NCBI RefSeq assembly: GCF_964204645.1 | Contig: NC_134026.1 | Span: 30,318,650-30,382,649 of the forward strand | DNA length: 64,000 bases | Source of the DNA: Tubulanus polymorphus | Taxonomy: Eukaryota; Nemertea; Palaeonemertea; Tubulaniformes; Tubulanidae | Direction of reading: 5' to 3' | Part shown: positions 47,744-59,001 of the stretch, one piece after another | How the letters are laid out: each line of letters begins with the position of its first letter | Numbering within the stretch: the first letter of the stretch is position 1 | Translations under genes and position numbers: made by a program | Notes under the pieces: generated by a model | Databases searched by the model: none | What the model was told of the DNA's origin: nothing | The model's input: the letters and a program-made list of their open reading frames with translations, nothing else

Positions 47744-48595
47744 CGGCAAAAACTGGGAATTCGAATATGCTTTTCACCACGCATCTCTTTATCAATACAT
47801 AATACACAAAATGTAATTAATTGTTACATTTTCTGTTTATAAAACATGGAAAACCTGGAAATTTGCTAAAAATTTACGAAAACTGAGTTTAACCACCCTA
47901 CTTAAAATTCATTGATTGTGGCAGCTCCAGAGGAAAGAAGATCGATCTAGTCGTACAAAAACAAACACTATTCTTGTTAATATCGATATTTTGAATTTAT
48001 TAGATATTTTTACTCGACTAAAATTTACTACAATTAATGATAATGTTTAATAATTCACAATTAATAAGAAGCACCATGTTACAAAAACATATAGATATTA
48101 TATTTATGTATGTATATAGTAAGGTTTCTGCTAGTATTAACAGGGATATAGTTTTTATGTTGCTACCAAAACAATCAGTTTAGTGGGGAAATTCTAAATG
48201 GTATCAACAACTTGTTAGATTGAAACCATTCTATTTTGGTCTTTGTTAAGACACTATCAGAGGACACACACTAATTCAGTACCATCTTTTCATACCATCG
48301 ACAGCACATGAAACACATGCAGAAATTCCATGAATGATTCGACAATTAAACTTTAAATTGTCGGCTTATCGATTAAACGTGGAAGAATAGAAAGTGAATT
48401 TTCAAGGACGGATGAACTTCTAACTAAACATGTAAAATAGCTTTCAGAAGTTCAATAGAGGTTCTTATACGTGACGTCATAATCTAAGAGATAAATAACC
48501 TCAAAATATTAATTACATGATCACGTCCACAATAGATGAGATTTCCAAACTGAAATTTGTATTTTTCGATGGTGAGAATCAAACAGTTTGATGAT
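47744..48595. other. Gene-free spacer before NUDT9
   Basis: AT-rich. An end of a CAGGGTGG-type element is near 47845-47905. No gene is supported. Confidence 0.45.
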
Positions 48596-48630
48596 CTACC
48601 ATCCTCCCTGCCGAGGGAGGAGGATGATCT
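48596..48630. repeat. Short hairpin resembling fused ends of the foldback element
   Basis: The text catcctccctgccgagggag followed by gaggatg reads as the two termini of the 335-339 bp foldback element (catcctccc...gggaggatg) with almost the whole interior missing. It lies just past the NUDT9 poly(A) signal (AATAAA at 48651-48646 on the minus strand). Confidence 0.5.
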
Positions 48631-48697
48631 ACTCGCTGACTGCAGTTTATTTGAACGTTGGTGGAATTCTATTTCAACAGATTTTGATGTTGTTATT

Positions 48698-51403
48698 TTA
48701 CCAATGGGCTTTGTGATGTTCGGCAATCTTCGTTATGAATTTTGAATGACTGGCGAATAGTTTAATAGAACTACTGGCATCGGTCCAACGTACACCTACA
48801 GCATCATCACCTACAACAATCAACAAATACTCAATAAACAGTTTCGCAATTGAAGACTAAAAGTTTAATATAACAAAATGTTATGCTATCTCTAACATAT
48901 AATAATTTTATTTTCGAATTTTTACCCTTCAGTTATCGGATTTTCTTAATGATTATATGATTTCATTTTGGAAGTAAAACTTACCTGCTGATAATTTTAA
49001 TTTTCCGACTCCTTCGCCGGACGCGTCATGAAAATTAACGGCTATAGTTTCCATCCACGAGTTATCCGTATTACGGGGGTCATCGACGTATCCTCGATAT
49101 ACTTCTTTACCGGTTTGAAAAACTGCGTTTATGTCTTTCTCCATTTTAGTTTTTTCAGCCGGTGATAATTTCATCGAATTCAACGCTTCCTCGCTGAACT
49201 CTCGTTTTAAAGTCGCTGAGATCATTTCACCAGGATCGACCATTCCCTATAATAAATAAACAATACTTCAGTCAACTCAAGAGATGGATAGGGAAAGAGA
49301 AACAAAGGTAGAGTGTACAGGGAAAGATAGGGTCCATACGACAACTTGATTCCTTAAAAACTCCTTAATGGCTTATATAATGCTTGAAACATCCTTAATT
49401 TGAGCAGATGAGTATAGGTTTTAGAAGATGCACATTAAACAGACTAATCCTAGTTATTTGGCACATTTAGGACCAGGATTTGTTGCCCAATTAGGCGGTT
49501 ACTGAATTAGAAAGGATAGGAATTTCCTTAATTGAGATATGTAAGTGATGCCTCTACATTTGAATTTTGCTCCTTTAAAACTGCTTAATCCAGGAACGAC
49601 TGATCTGTAGAGATCCCCCGAGATAGGGATACAGTACTTACTCCTGGTAAAGCCCATTCTCCTGTATCTCCACGTTTTACTGCTATAAACTGTAATATTG
49701 GACGGCCGGATGTTGCATTGTTTTCTACAGTCCCATTAACATCTCTTTTCCATCTACAGATTTTAAATCAGGTACTGATGAATTCTATTGTCCAGAAATA
49801 AACGAATTAAACTCACGTGTTTTAATTACCGTGTAACTATAGGATCAGCTGCGTGATTTGGTCCCCATCTTCCTAGTAACCCTCGTCCTATCATTCCAGT
49901 GCGCCCTACTGGATTTCTTAATACAAAAACAACAGAAAACAATGTTTAATCAATGCAAGTAGGAAAGGTAAGTGTTATCAATATCATCATATTAAATTCA
50001 TGAAGTGCTTTAATTCAAAATGGCTCTTTTACAATTGAAATATTTCAAGAAGATGGATTATCTTGTGAATATTAATTGTACCTGGGTAATCCATTTTCTA
50101 TAAGGTACGGTCCATTATGACTTCGACGATCTACGTTTAAATCTAATTCATTGAACTTCATTAAAACATCTTTATTTTCTGGAATCCTGTATGAATGAAA
50201 AAACATCCTACGAATATTAATATCTGTTAACACGTATTATATCTATTTCAAATTCTCTGAAAGGACGTTGGGCGACAGACATAACTCAATCAGATAAAAT
50301 TTTCAGGTTTGATTTTACCTGGGATCGGGGTCGGCCCAGAATGGAATCGGTTTTGATATTACTTTTTCCGAGGTATAATCGATAGGTGCGTATTCGGGAA
50401 ATGCGACGTCCCAATGAACTTTGTCGTCTGGAACTACGAAACGTTTAACCGTGTCATTGCGAGGGTATGGTTCTTTTCGGCACTTCACGTGAGTGCTCGG
50501 CCACGGCAGCATTGCTCCTGTAGCTAAACTTTTATTTTGCACGAGATAGTTCACCTACAAGCAAAAAAATTCATCTTTATCCTAAAATGAAGACACTTTT
50601 CTTTTAATAATAATCTGTCGAATTCATACAGCATACATGGTTTCATGTATTAATATTGTAAAGCAATATCATTACCTTACAATATAACGCTATATAAACA
50701 AATAAATTATTATTATCAATAAAGCAATTCTTTTATTTTGAGAGATCTTCACCAGCGCTTTATATGTTACATAGTTTTGTGCGAGCTAGAAAAAACCCTC
50801 AATACCTACCGGGTAGGTGCAATAAATGTTAAAATACATGTTAGTTATGGAATATCAGGAGTAAACTAAAAACATGGTATCTAAAGAGTAAAGAAATTGA
50901 GATGATAAAAATTAGTAATGATTAGCTATAAATGTACTAAACCGTTAAACATTAACAGTAGACTTCACTCAAGTCAGATCCTTTTGGACCTTGCAAAATT
51001 TGTTTGACTTTAAGAGCGACATCCGAGTTGGATACTGGACACCGTGCTTAAGTGATCATTGCTGGGACGATTTGAATTGCAAATACAAATTGAGACTCAA
51101 AAATAGAGCAACTTTTGAAATGTTAGGACAAGCAGTCTACTGTACATCGATACACAACAGATTTCTATTAAAAAACGACGATTTTGGAAACTGTTAAAAA
51201 TGTGCGAAATGTTAGAAATTTGAAATCTACGGTGAAAATACAACAACAACAACACAGATTTCTAAACTTACGTCCCAGTATTTAGAATATCCTAAATAAG
51301 CAGCAGCAGCAATAGCTACTCCACCAGCTATAACTGCTATTGTTTTAGGGTTTGTACAAAGTTTCAATATAAAGTGTTCATCTGTGTTATTATTATCAAC
51401 CAT
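48698..51403 (-). CDS. NUDT9: NUDT9, ADP-ribose pyrophosphatase
   Basis: Seven exons, 51403-51272, 50554-50319, 50186-50082, 49916-49830, 49753-49642, 49246-48985 and 48810-48698, give 348 residues (human 350). It hydrolyses ADP-ribose to AMP and ribose-5-phosphate; the same domain forms the C-terminus of TRPM2. The Nudix box is complete, G225-x5-E231-x7-R-E-F-S-E-E (239-244), with the catalytic glutamates that vertebrate TRPM2 lacks. Flanking blocks [37 protein letters not shown] and [11 protein letters not shown] match NUDT9. The N-terminus differs: instead of a classic mitochondrial presequence there is a hydrophobic segment (about residues 21-39, [19 protein letters not shown]), suggesting a membrane anchor. 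An acceptor just upstream (51441) allows a 5'UTR intron or an earlier start, so the first exon is the least certain part. Confidence 0.96.
49328..49619. mobile_element. CAGGGTCC-type MITE, copy 2 (NUDT9 intron)
   Basis: It has tagggtccatacgacaactt at the left and ctgatctgtagagatccc at the right, with the interior cttgattccttaaaaactcc shared with 45571-45912. The ends are more decayed than in copy 1. Confidence 0.7.
50955..51144. mobile_element. pogo/Tigger-like MITE, copy 3 (NUDT9 intron)
   Basis: The left end acagtagacttcactcaag and the right end cagtctactgta form inverted repeats, 187 bp between CAG and CTG. Same end pattern as 9771-10158 and 21215-21361. Confidence 0.65.
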
Positions 51404-54400
51404 TGTAGGCAATGACTCAGCACCAGTGCGTTCCAACAATATCCTATAATATACATTAATACTAACTCAGCAATGTTTCATAGCAACCCAGACCGATTGT
51501 TGTAAGCGACTCAATCGTCAAGCATTAGCTATTGTTATCCCCGCATAAAAAAAGCTCGCGTAAATTCTTTTAGTCTTCGATGCGATATCTTTCCCAGGGC
51601 CAAATATCCAAATTCCCATAGAAATGAAGAACTCTCAATGCAGAATTGAAAGTGTAATGCAAAACATATACTACTAATATTACTATCACAAGAAAAAATC
51701 ATCCCGACTAAATATCTTAAATAATTCCATAGCTTCAGCTACAAACTTGAAATATCATAACTTTTCCAACAATAACACAATTGTCCGTCCTAAATTGTCA
51801 ATTTTCATTGAATTGGAAGTATTTCGAAAGATTTTCCAGGATTTTCAGGACTAGCTAAGATTTTAGTTAGTAAGAACCCTTATTTATTTCAACATTCATC
51901 ACTTAGTTATTATTAGTAATACGTAAGGGATACTTTATTCAAAACAAGCCAGGTTTACTAACAATTTCCAAGAAGCTAAAAATACCAAGAAACAACAAAC
52001 AACGACGTCAACGAACCGAAACCCGGAAGTAAAGATCATCACTTTTTAAATCAAAATTTCCTATTTTTTCAGACATGCGGCATCAAATAGAATGAGAATA
52101 CAACATAGTATCATCAAATAGAATGAGAATACAACAGTATCTATATATATAACTTACTGCCGTATTCAATAGCCTATATCTTCTTGAAATTGCGATTTTT
52201 GTCGCACAAAACATGAAAAAAAGTTTATTTTCTACGATCTGTCACTAGATAGAATTCTAGCGACCGCTATTTCGCAATGGCTAAAACGCGGATTTGGCAT
52301 TAGCTATAACGCGGATCAACAAATTCAATCCAACCTTCAATTTATTCACCCAACCTCGTTCATTTTGCAGGCATGACTTGCGATTTTCTACAAAAATTTA
52401 AAAACTGATACATGACCCATATGTACAACCTGCAATATATTCTCATGTGGTAACCTGGTGGGTAATAATCATCAGTTCGAGCAAAATGCAATAGATGGCC
52501 CGATGTGGCCCGGCCTGCTCCGACACTGGGGCTCACGAAATTAACTCTGACTCGAGAATAAGCTACTATCTATTACCTATCACCGAGAGACAAGATTGGT
52601 GGGACTCACAGGTGCCCAAACCCGCCACCACTACTAATTCCATATGGAAAATATCGAAACAATACCATGCCGATAGATAAACTTACATTTACACCAACCT
52701 TGCAGACATTTAGATATTTAACGGCTGTAAGGGCTTTTTCGGGAAGATGGAAGAGAAGTAGTAGAAATATGGCTATAACGAGCCATAAGATAAAGAACCT
52801 CGGTGAGAAACACCAGGAGAAGATTGTCCGGGTTGCAGGCGTCGGTTCCGTTGCCGATACGAAGGCTCCTCCTTTCTCTACCGCCCCATTACTCGCTAAG
52901 AGAAAAACAAGAAACAAAATGATTAAAACTCTCGGCGAAATTTAAATCTCCCTAAAATAAAGGATAATTTTGTGCAGGAGTCGTGTAGCCCTTATGGAGA
53001 GGGTTCTTCAGACAGAAAATGGACCTTCTTGATTTAGCAATACCTGACTTGGTCGACTCATAAAATGAAATTGGAAATTGAACTATTTCTTTTATCAACC
53101 TTTAAAAACGAGGTTGGTCGGATACAGCCATGTTTCTATCGGTCTCCGGAAACTCATTGTAAACTGTATTAAATTTTCGAATTTATTTTTGAAATACCAT
53201 CGAACCCCTGTTGGCTACGCTGCTGGTGTTTCATTGCCGTTCTATACCCCCATAACTATATATTCTACAATTATCTTAAACTGCACACTAACTAACAGAA
53301 ATACTCCGAATCGATTTTCAGCCCAACGAAGGCTGACTCTTCGGAATCTATATTTACAACACGGACTCAGAGTGTTTCATCAATGGTTGTTATGTCTGCG
53401 ACATTTTCATACCACGTGGAATGAATGATTAATTTAGTTATCGTTACTAACAATTCCCTCGTTGCGTTTTGAAAAAAGGTACCCAGCTACAGCGCTGACC
53501 CCAGGTACAATTTCGGCTGCAATTTACATCAATCTTTGTAGTCCACAATTACAGCAACGTCGCGCTAAGTAGAACTCACGTCCGTTTATTTGTATACGGT
53601 ATTCAATAATTGCTTGTGAAGGGTTTTTTTTAATGCTTAATTCGCATGCGTTTTTTAAGAGGCTTTCTATACCACATATGTTACACGTGTCAGATCAGAA
53701 TCGACAACAATTAACGGAAACGATACGTAAAAATGTAGACTGATAATATTGTTTGTTCGTGTATTAATGATATCTACATTTATATCACTTGTTTTATGAC
53801 TGAAAAAAACCCATAAATATTCTTCTTATGTTCGCACACGTATAACTGCTACAGATCAGTTACATATTTAACAAATTCGGGGTCCAGGCCCTGCCTTCCC
53901 ACTGAAGTTGACCGTAAATCGTCAAAATTACTAATTCGACACCCTGTCGTCGGAAATTGCGAACTAGGATGTATCACAAATTTTCTAACAACGAAAATTT
54001 CTCGTCCTTTCTTCTGGACCCCGCCTTCCACCTTTTCCTTGATTCGCCCCGAAAGACATTTCTTTTTTCTCGGTGAAAGATAATTCGAACGTAAGAATTT
54101 AGAAATCCCCCCCAGTCTAGTTTGTAGTACCTATAATCGTTTGGTTACGTTCCCCAGTCCTGTCTCCCAAGGAATAAGATTTCGCCGACGGTTTTGTTAT
54201 GGGCGAAGATTTTGAAAGAATAAATATAAAAGATAAAAAAAGATATAAAAGACTATTTCACAACATACCCGCTGAATTAGAGGTCTTATGTGTTTTAAGT
54301 ACATCCCAAATCATGATTCCGCTATGCTGGTCATATCTGCCCGAGCCTCGTCTGGTGACAAACAGGTGCACGCTACTAATCCATTCACTGTCGCCGTATA

Positions 54401-55042
54401 GAATATGCAACCAGTAATGAATTAATAAGCTTTTTTCAATGCATTCGATTTTAAAGATTTACGCGTAATACTCAATATATATGAAACGTGAATATTGTAA
54501 GCATATTAATTACAACAAGAGAGAGAGAGAGCGAGAGAGAAGAGCTCTCTGTAGATGTAGACCAGAATGGAAACAGTAAAATATACATCACCACTCAGTC
54601 TAATATAGTTTGTGTGTCGTCGCCGGCCACTGATGAAATCATTCGTTTAACGACATATAATTACATCGTACGCTCAGTTTTTATTTGTGTATGATTTATA
54701 TGTTCAGTGCTGCTGTGCTGATTAGATGTTATCTAACATATTGTCTCTCCCTCGTACAGAAACCCGAAACACACTTTAATTATTCCTCTACATTTTGACT
54801 CACCAACAGTCAATATATATAGTTGCACGTATTTCCAAGGTACGATTGTAAATGGTTTGGTGGACGTTTTATTTGGGTCTTCTAAAAATTATCTATGATT
54901 TTTTATCCTAAACACCGCATCATGTCGGACCAGTGGTCTCTCGATCAATCATTTACCAGATAGAAGTCACAATCGGTCCCTTGATGGGGTCCATGCTACC
55001 CGAGAGTCATTGACTGTGTAGCCTGACGCGTTAGATACATCA
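51404..55042. other. Gene-poor region, first part
   Basis: No gene is supported. A minus-strand ORF at 52917-52606 has a hydrophobic core and a plus-strand ORF at 53078-53428 is 116 codons, but neither has a recognisable domain, splice partner or promoter. A near-duplicate of catcaaatagaatgagaata occurs at 52083 and 52112. A GA microsatellite lies at 54520-54542. Confidence 0.5.
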
Positions 55043-55272
55043 TGGACAATAAGATAAAAACCCACTATCTACAGATTAAAAGAATTTAAAAACAAGAATT
55101 TATTTATTCAATCTAAAATATATAGAATACACGACGTTTGGATCTCACCCTAGAGATCATCGTCAGGTGTAACGTCGTGTATTCTTTATATTTTAGATTG
55201 AATAAATAAATTCTTGTTTTTAAATTCTTTTAATCTGTAGATAGTGGGTTTTTTTTAATCTTATTATCCGTC
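55043..55272. mobile_element. Long near-perfect foldback (arms about 90 bp)
   Basis: The left arm 55043-55132 (cccactatctacagattaaa, tttatttattcaatctaaaa, gaatacacgacgt) is matched in inverse by 55170-55272 with very few differences. The loop is about 38 bp and contains tctcaccctagagatcatcg. As RNA it would fold into a long hairpin. No frame is present. Confidence 0.85.
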
Positions 55273-58200
55273 CACCACGTTTGAGTGTGGTTATCGTTCT
55301 ACATCATGGACGCATAAACTAGATTATACGTCCATGGATACATACAATGTGACTGTTTCATTCACCTAGGGCTGTGGACACTGGGTTCCTCAAGACAAAC
55401 GCAACACACCCAAACTACACAATGCACACGACCGAACAAACGACATCAATGTATTTCTGATTATTACGTTTAAATCTTTCATGATATTGATCGTTTTACC
55501 GTTTGAAAGAAAGATTGACGCAGAAAGAATTCCCAGCACTAACGGCATTCACGATCATATTTATCGAAATGTTTGAAATGAATGATTTATTTCTAAAAGT
55601 TGTAGCGATAATGATGATTAATCAGAGATATTTGAATATCTACCTTGCATCTCCTCGGGAAACTGTTGTTCAAAAGGACAAGTCTCGTGATATTCATCGA
55701 TCTCATTATCTGTTTTGTATTGATTCGAGGAGAGCGATGAGCTTCATCAACTTCATCCGGTGGTGTGTGAGGAGAAATTCATACAATCTAAATATCAGCT
55801 GATTTCAGTATATGAACATTCAACCGTACATTTTGATGCATTATTCTTCTTTCTAAATAAAGGTACTCCAGAACGATCTCCCATCTCAGGAGCCGCCGAT
55901 TCCATAGTTCGTGATTAAGCTCCGTCAGCTCACTTCAAACCCAGAGGGGTGCCAGTACTGCATAGGCATGGCTCATACGGACTAATCTACGTAAGACCAT
56001 AGTCATGTAGCCAATCTAACAACTTAAGACCAGTGTTTATTCATTAGAGTCAACTTGTGGAACTGAGTTTACACCTTCCCGTTACAGTCCTCAGTTTGCA
56101 GTTGGGATGAAGGCGATGGCGCGAGGGGATAAGGATCGCCGACGAGTTTAAGTTGTAACGTGCAGAAAAACACCTGTTTCCATTTAACGTCAGGCGGTCA
56201 CAGCTGATGTTTACAATAGCACGAGACATCAACGAGAGTGTAATTAAAATGGAAACAATGAATTATCGATTAGCAATAAATTATCATCGTATTATTAAAA
56301 CAATCTGCTCTGCGCGTATTAGGATCGTGTGCAGCTAGTGGAGGGGAGGGGTCTCGCGGTGGCGCGGTATGCCCAGTAGGATGGGGGTGATGGGGCTGGT
56401 CGTTTTTCACATGAGTGTTTCTACCAGAAGCATTTTACTTGTTCACAGTTGCATTTTTTGATGCCTCAGACTACTAGTCTGAACTGTAGTTAGTAACTGC
56501 AGTTTCATCCTTTGAAAATCACCTGGCAGCGTTGAAACCGTTAATCGGTAAAGGGGTCTTTTAAGAAAAGCTCTCCCGAAATGTTTCTTTGAGCATGAAT
56601 GTAAACAGAGATGACTATTAGGATAAAGTCAAATAGTTGATATAAACTTATATGTTGATATAAAGTTCAAAGAAACATTTAGGAGCTTGCATTGCGGGAT
56701 TGCCATCTTAACCGTCATGTGCTGCCTCTATACACATCGTTGACGGTGAAATTGTGAACTAACTTATTACCTGCATGCCACAGTAGAAATATTGCGCTAC
56801 CAAGTTAGTTCATGCATTCACCGCTATCGTAATTTATAGGGGCAGCACCTGATAGTGAGCTTCTGGACAAACCCCAGAAATTTAAGTTAATTCTATTCGA
56901 GCAATAGCCATCATTTGGGGTAGGTTTTGAGCGGTGGGATGAACCATGGCTGCAGCTCCGGGAACCAATTCCTTCAAGCCCCTGTGAAGTTGAAAGGGAC
57001 CATCATCAACACAAGAAAACAAGAACTCTAATTAAATCCAATTTATATTTTCTCAATCTTTATTTATTAATAAATGGTTCATTTTCTCAAAATATAATAT
57101 CATCGATTCAATGAAATGCCGTACTCCATTTCAAATATAATACATCTATCTAACAGGTTTGATTCATGTAGATATCCAAACCAGCAGTGTTTACGCTGGG
57201 GAGATAGATATCCAGTCGAGCGAGCTGGGGATGGCATTTTCATAGAACCAGAAAGTTGATATCAACAGATTATTTTACAGCGGAGTCATAGGCTATGTTA
57301 ATCTGAGTTTCGTTTTATACTTAAATTGCACCAAATATACGCAGAAAAAGAATTGTTTGGACGGAGAGATGACCAGCATAAATAGGCCTACACATTGAAC
57401 AATTCCACAGTCAATGACTCATTCATAAACGATGCGAGCTCCAATTCAACACCTAGATCCAGCCATCGTGCACATTGTGCTTAGTAGGAGCAGGGAGGAC
57501 CTCCCTGGTAGGAGAGTGGTTTTGAATTGTCTAGTCTGAATAGAGCAGATGATGTAATGATGGTTAGATACTAGACTAGTATCAAGACTCGATGAACGTA
57601 GACCCGTCTTTTGATATAAGCCTTGACTGTGAAACTGCTGTTGATCCATGTATCCAGGCTCAGTGTACGGTCTCTCCATAATTACAACATACATGTTTAT
57701 GTTTTACAATATATATTTTTGATATTTACACAAGCAACTGATAAAGAGTATTCATTATTGATTGAGGGCAGCTAACTCCACCTTGACCTTACTCGTCAGG
57801 ACTGTAGTTATTTCACCGAGTTGAGAATTAGGGGAAACAGTCAAAGTCGCTGTAAGTCATCATGGACTATCAATATGTTTACAACTCATCCTAATGATGA
57901 CCTCAATTTGTAAAATATCATTGGAAATAGAAGTTTTGATTTAACAAAAGAGACGACTTATAGGATGATGACTGAACTGAGTTTGACTGCAGAAAGTTTT
58001 TCCAAATATATCTTAGTAGAATTCATGTAGATTATGGTGCCGAGTAAGGAGAGGTTTACTGAATTATCATTTTCTGATGCACATTTAAACAGACAAACTA
58101 AACCCAGTTCCATAGTTGTGAACCAAAATTTGACTCATTGAAAGTCGAACTGATGACAACAGTGAAACTGGATCTTGTTGATAATCAGCACCAGAAACAA

Positions 58201-59001
58201 GGTTCATACATGCATCACTCAGTATTTCGTACATTCATTTTTAAGTTGAAATCAGTTTCTCATGATTACAAATAACAATCATCTTTGACTCATTTTTTAT
58301 CACAGTCTTTTTTTCGTCGTAAACAACCCGATAAAAATGCCACCATACTTACACAATATCTCCATTAAAATTATGACAATTCATTCATTTGTTTTTCCAT
58401 AGAACAAAGGCTAAAATTCACACTTATATCGCAGTTCTTCAAATTTCAACTCATAAGCGTAGAACTGTATCCAGGATGCAGTCCGACAGTTGTGAGTTCA
58501 AATTCAAGAGTTGAAAATAAACTCATTTTAACTTTTAACTTCTCAGAATTCAACTCTGGTATCAAAATTTATTGGAAATGAACTCAAACTTACGGGTTTC
58601 TCAATCTAATTTTCCATTCTTTTTCCATACTGAGATTATAATTTTTTCCATACCCTTAAGTTACCTATCGCCAACCGAATTTGTAGGCTCATTCAAAGTA
58701 AATAAGTGCCAATTGTGTCAACACCATCGACAAAGTGTTTTCATAGAATTTGTTAGTGTGATCAGACATAATAGCCTAAAATTCAAAATACAAGGAAAAT
58801 TTCAGTTTGAGACTATTTTCTAATCTTCCATACCTTTTCATCCATAGCCATTGGAAAAAAAAAATAAAAATTTCCATAGCTTTTCAAGTCCGATTTTCCA
58901 AGACTTTCCAAAACCCGTAAGATCCCTGCTCAAATCTGAACTCACAGCTGTCAAATTGGATCCAGTTGTGTATTTACAGAGACAGACACTTTTAGTTAAT
59001 G
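55273..59001. other. Gene-poor region, second part
   Basis: No gene is firmly supported. It includes an inverted-repeat element at 56718-56850, scattered phrases of the ggatcc/ccacagttgtgag family (58150-58180, 58440-58510, 58930-58960), and one possible minus-strand terminal exon at 56981-56882. A minus-strand ORF at 57694-57446 (MERPYTEPGYMDQQQ...) is open for about 80 codons but has no recognised relative. Confidence 0.45.
56718..56850. mobile_element. GGTGCTGCC-type MITE, copy 1
   Basis: The left end gtgctgcctctatacac and the right end (reverse complement ggtgctgcccctataaa) form inverted repeats of about 33 bp that include gcggtgaa/acggtgaa. The end text gtgctgccnct is shared with 63629-63780, which may be a relative. 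Confidence 0.65.

Noticed and set aside
52606-52917. Minus-strand membrane-like ORF of 103 codons
   Set aside because: It has a hydrophobic stretch but no family motif, no splice partner, and lies in a repeat-rich region; probably chance.
53078-53428. Plus-strand ORF of 116 codons
   Set aside because: No domain recognised and no splice or promoter support.
57446-57694. Minus-strand ORF starting MERPYTEPGY
   Set aside because: Composition is plausible for coding but I found no relative or linked exons, so it is not listed as a gene.
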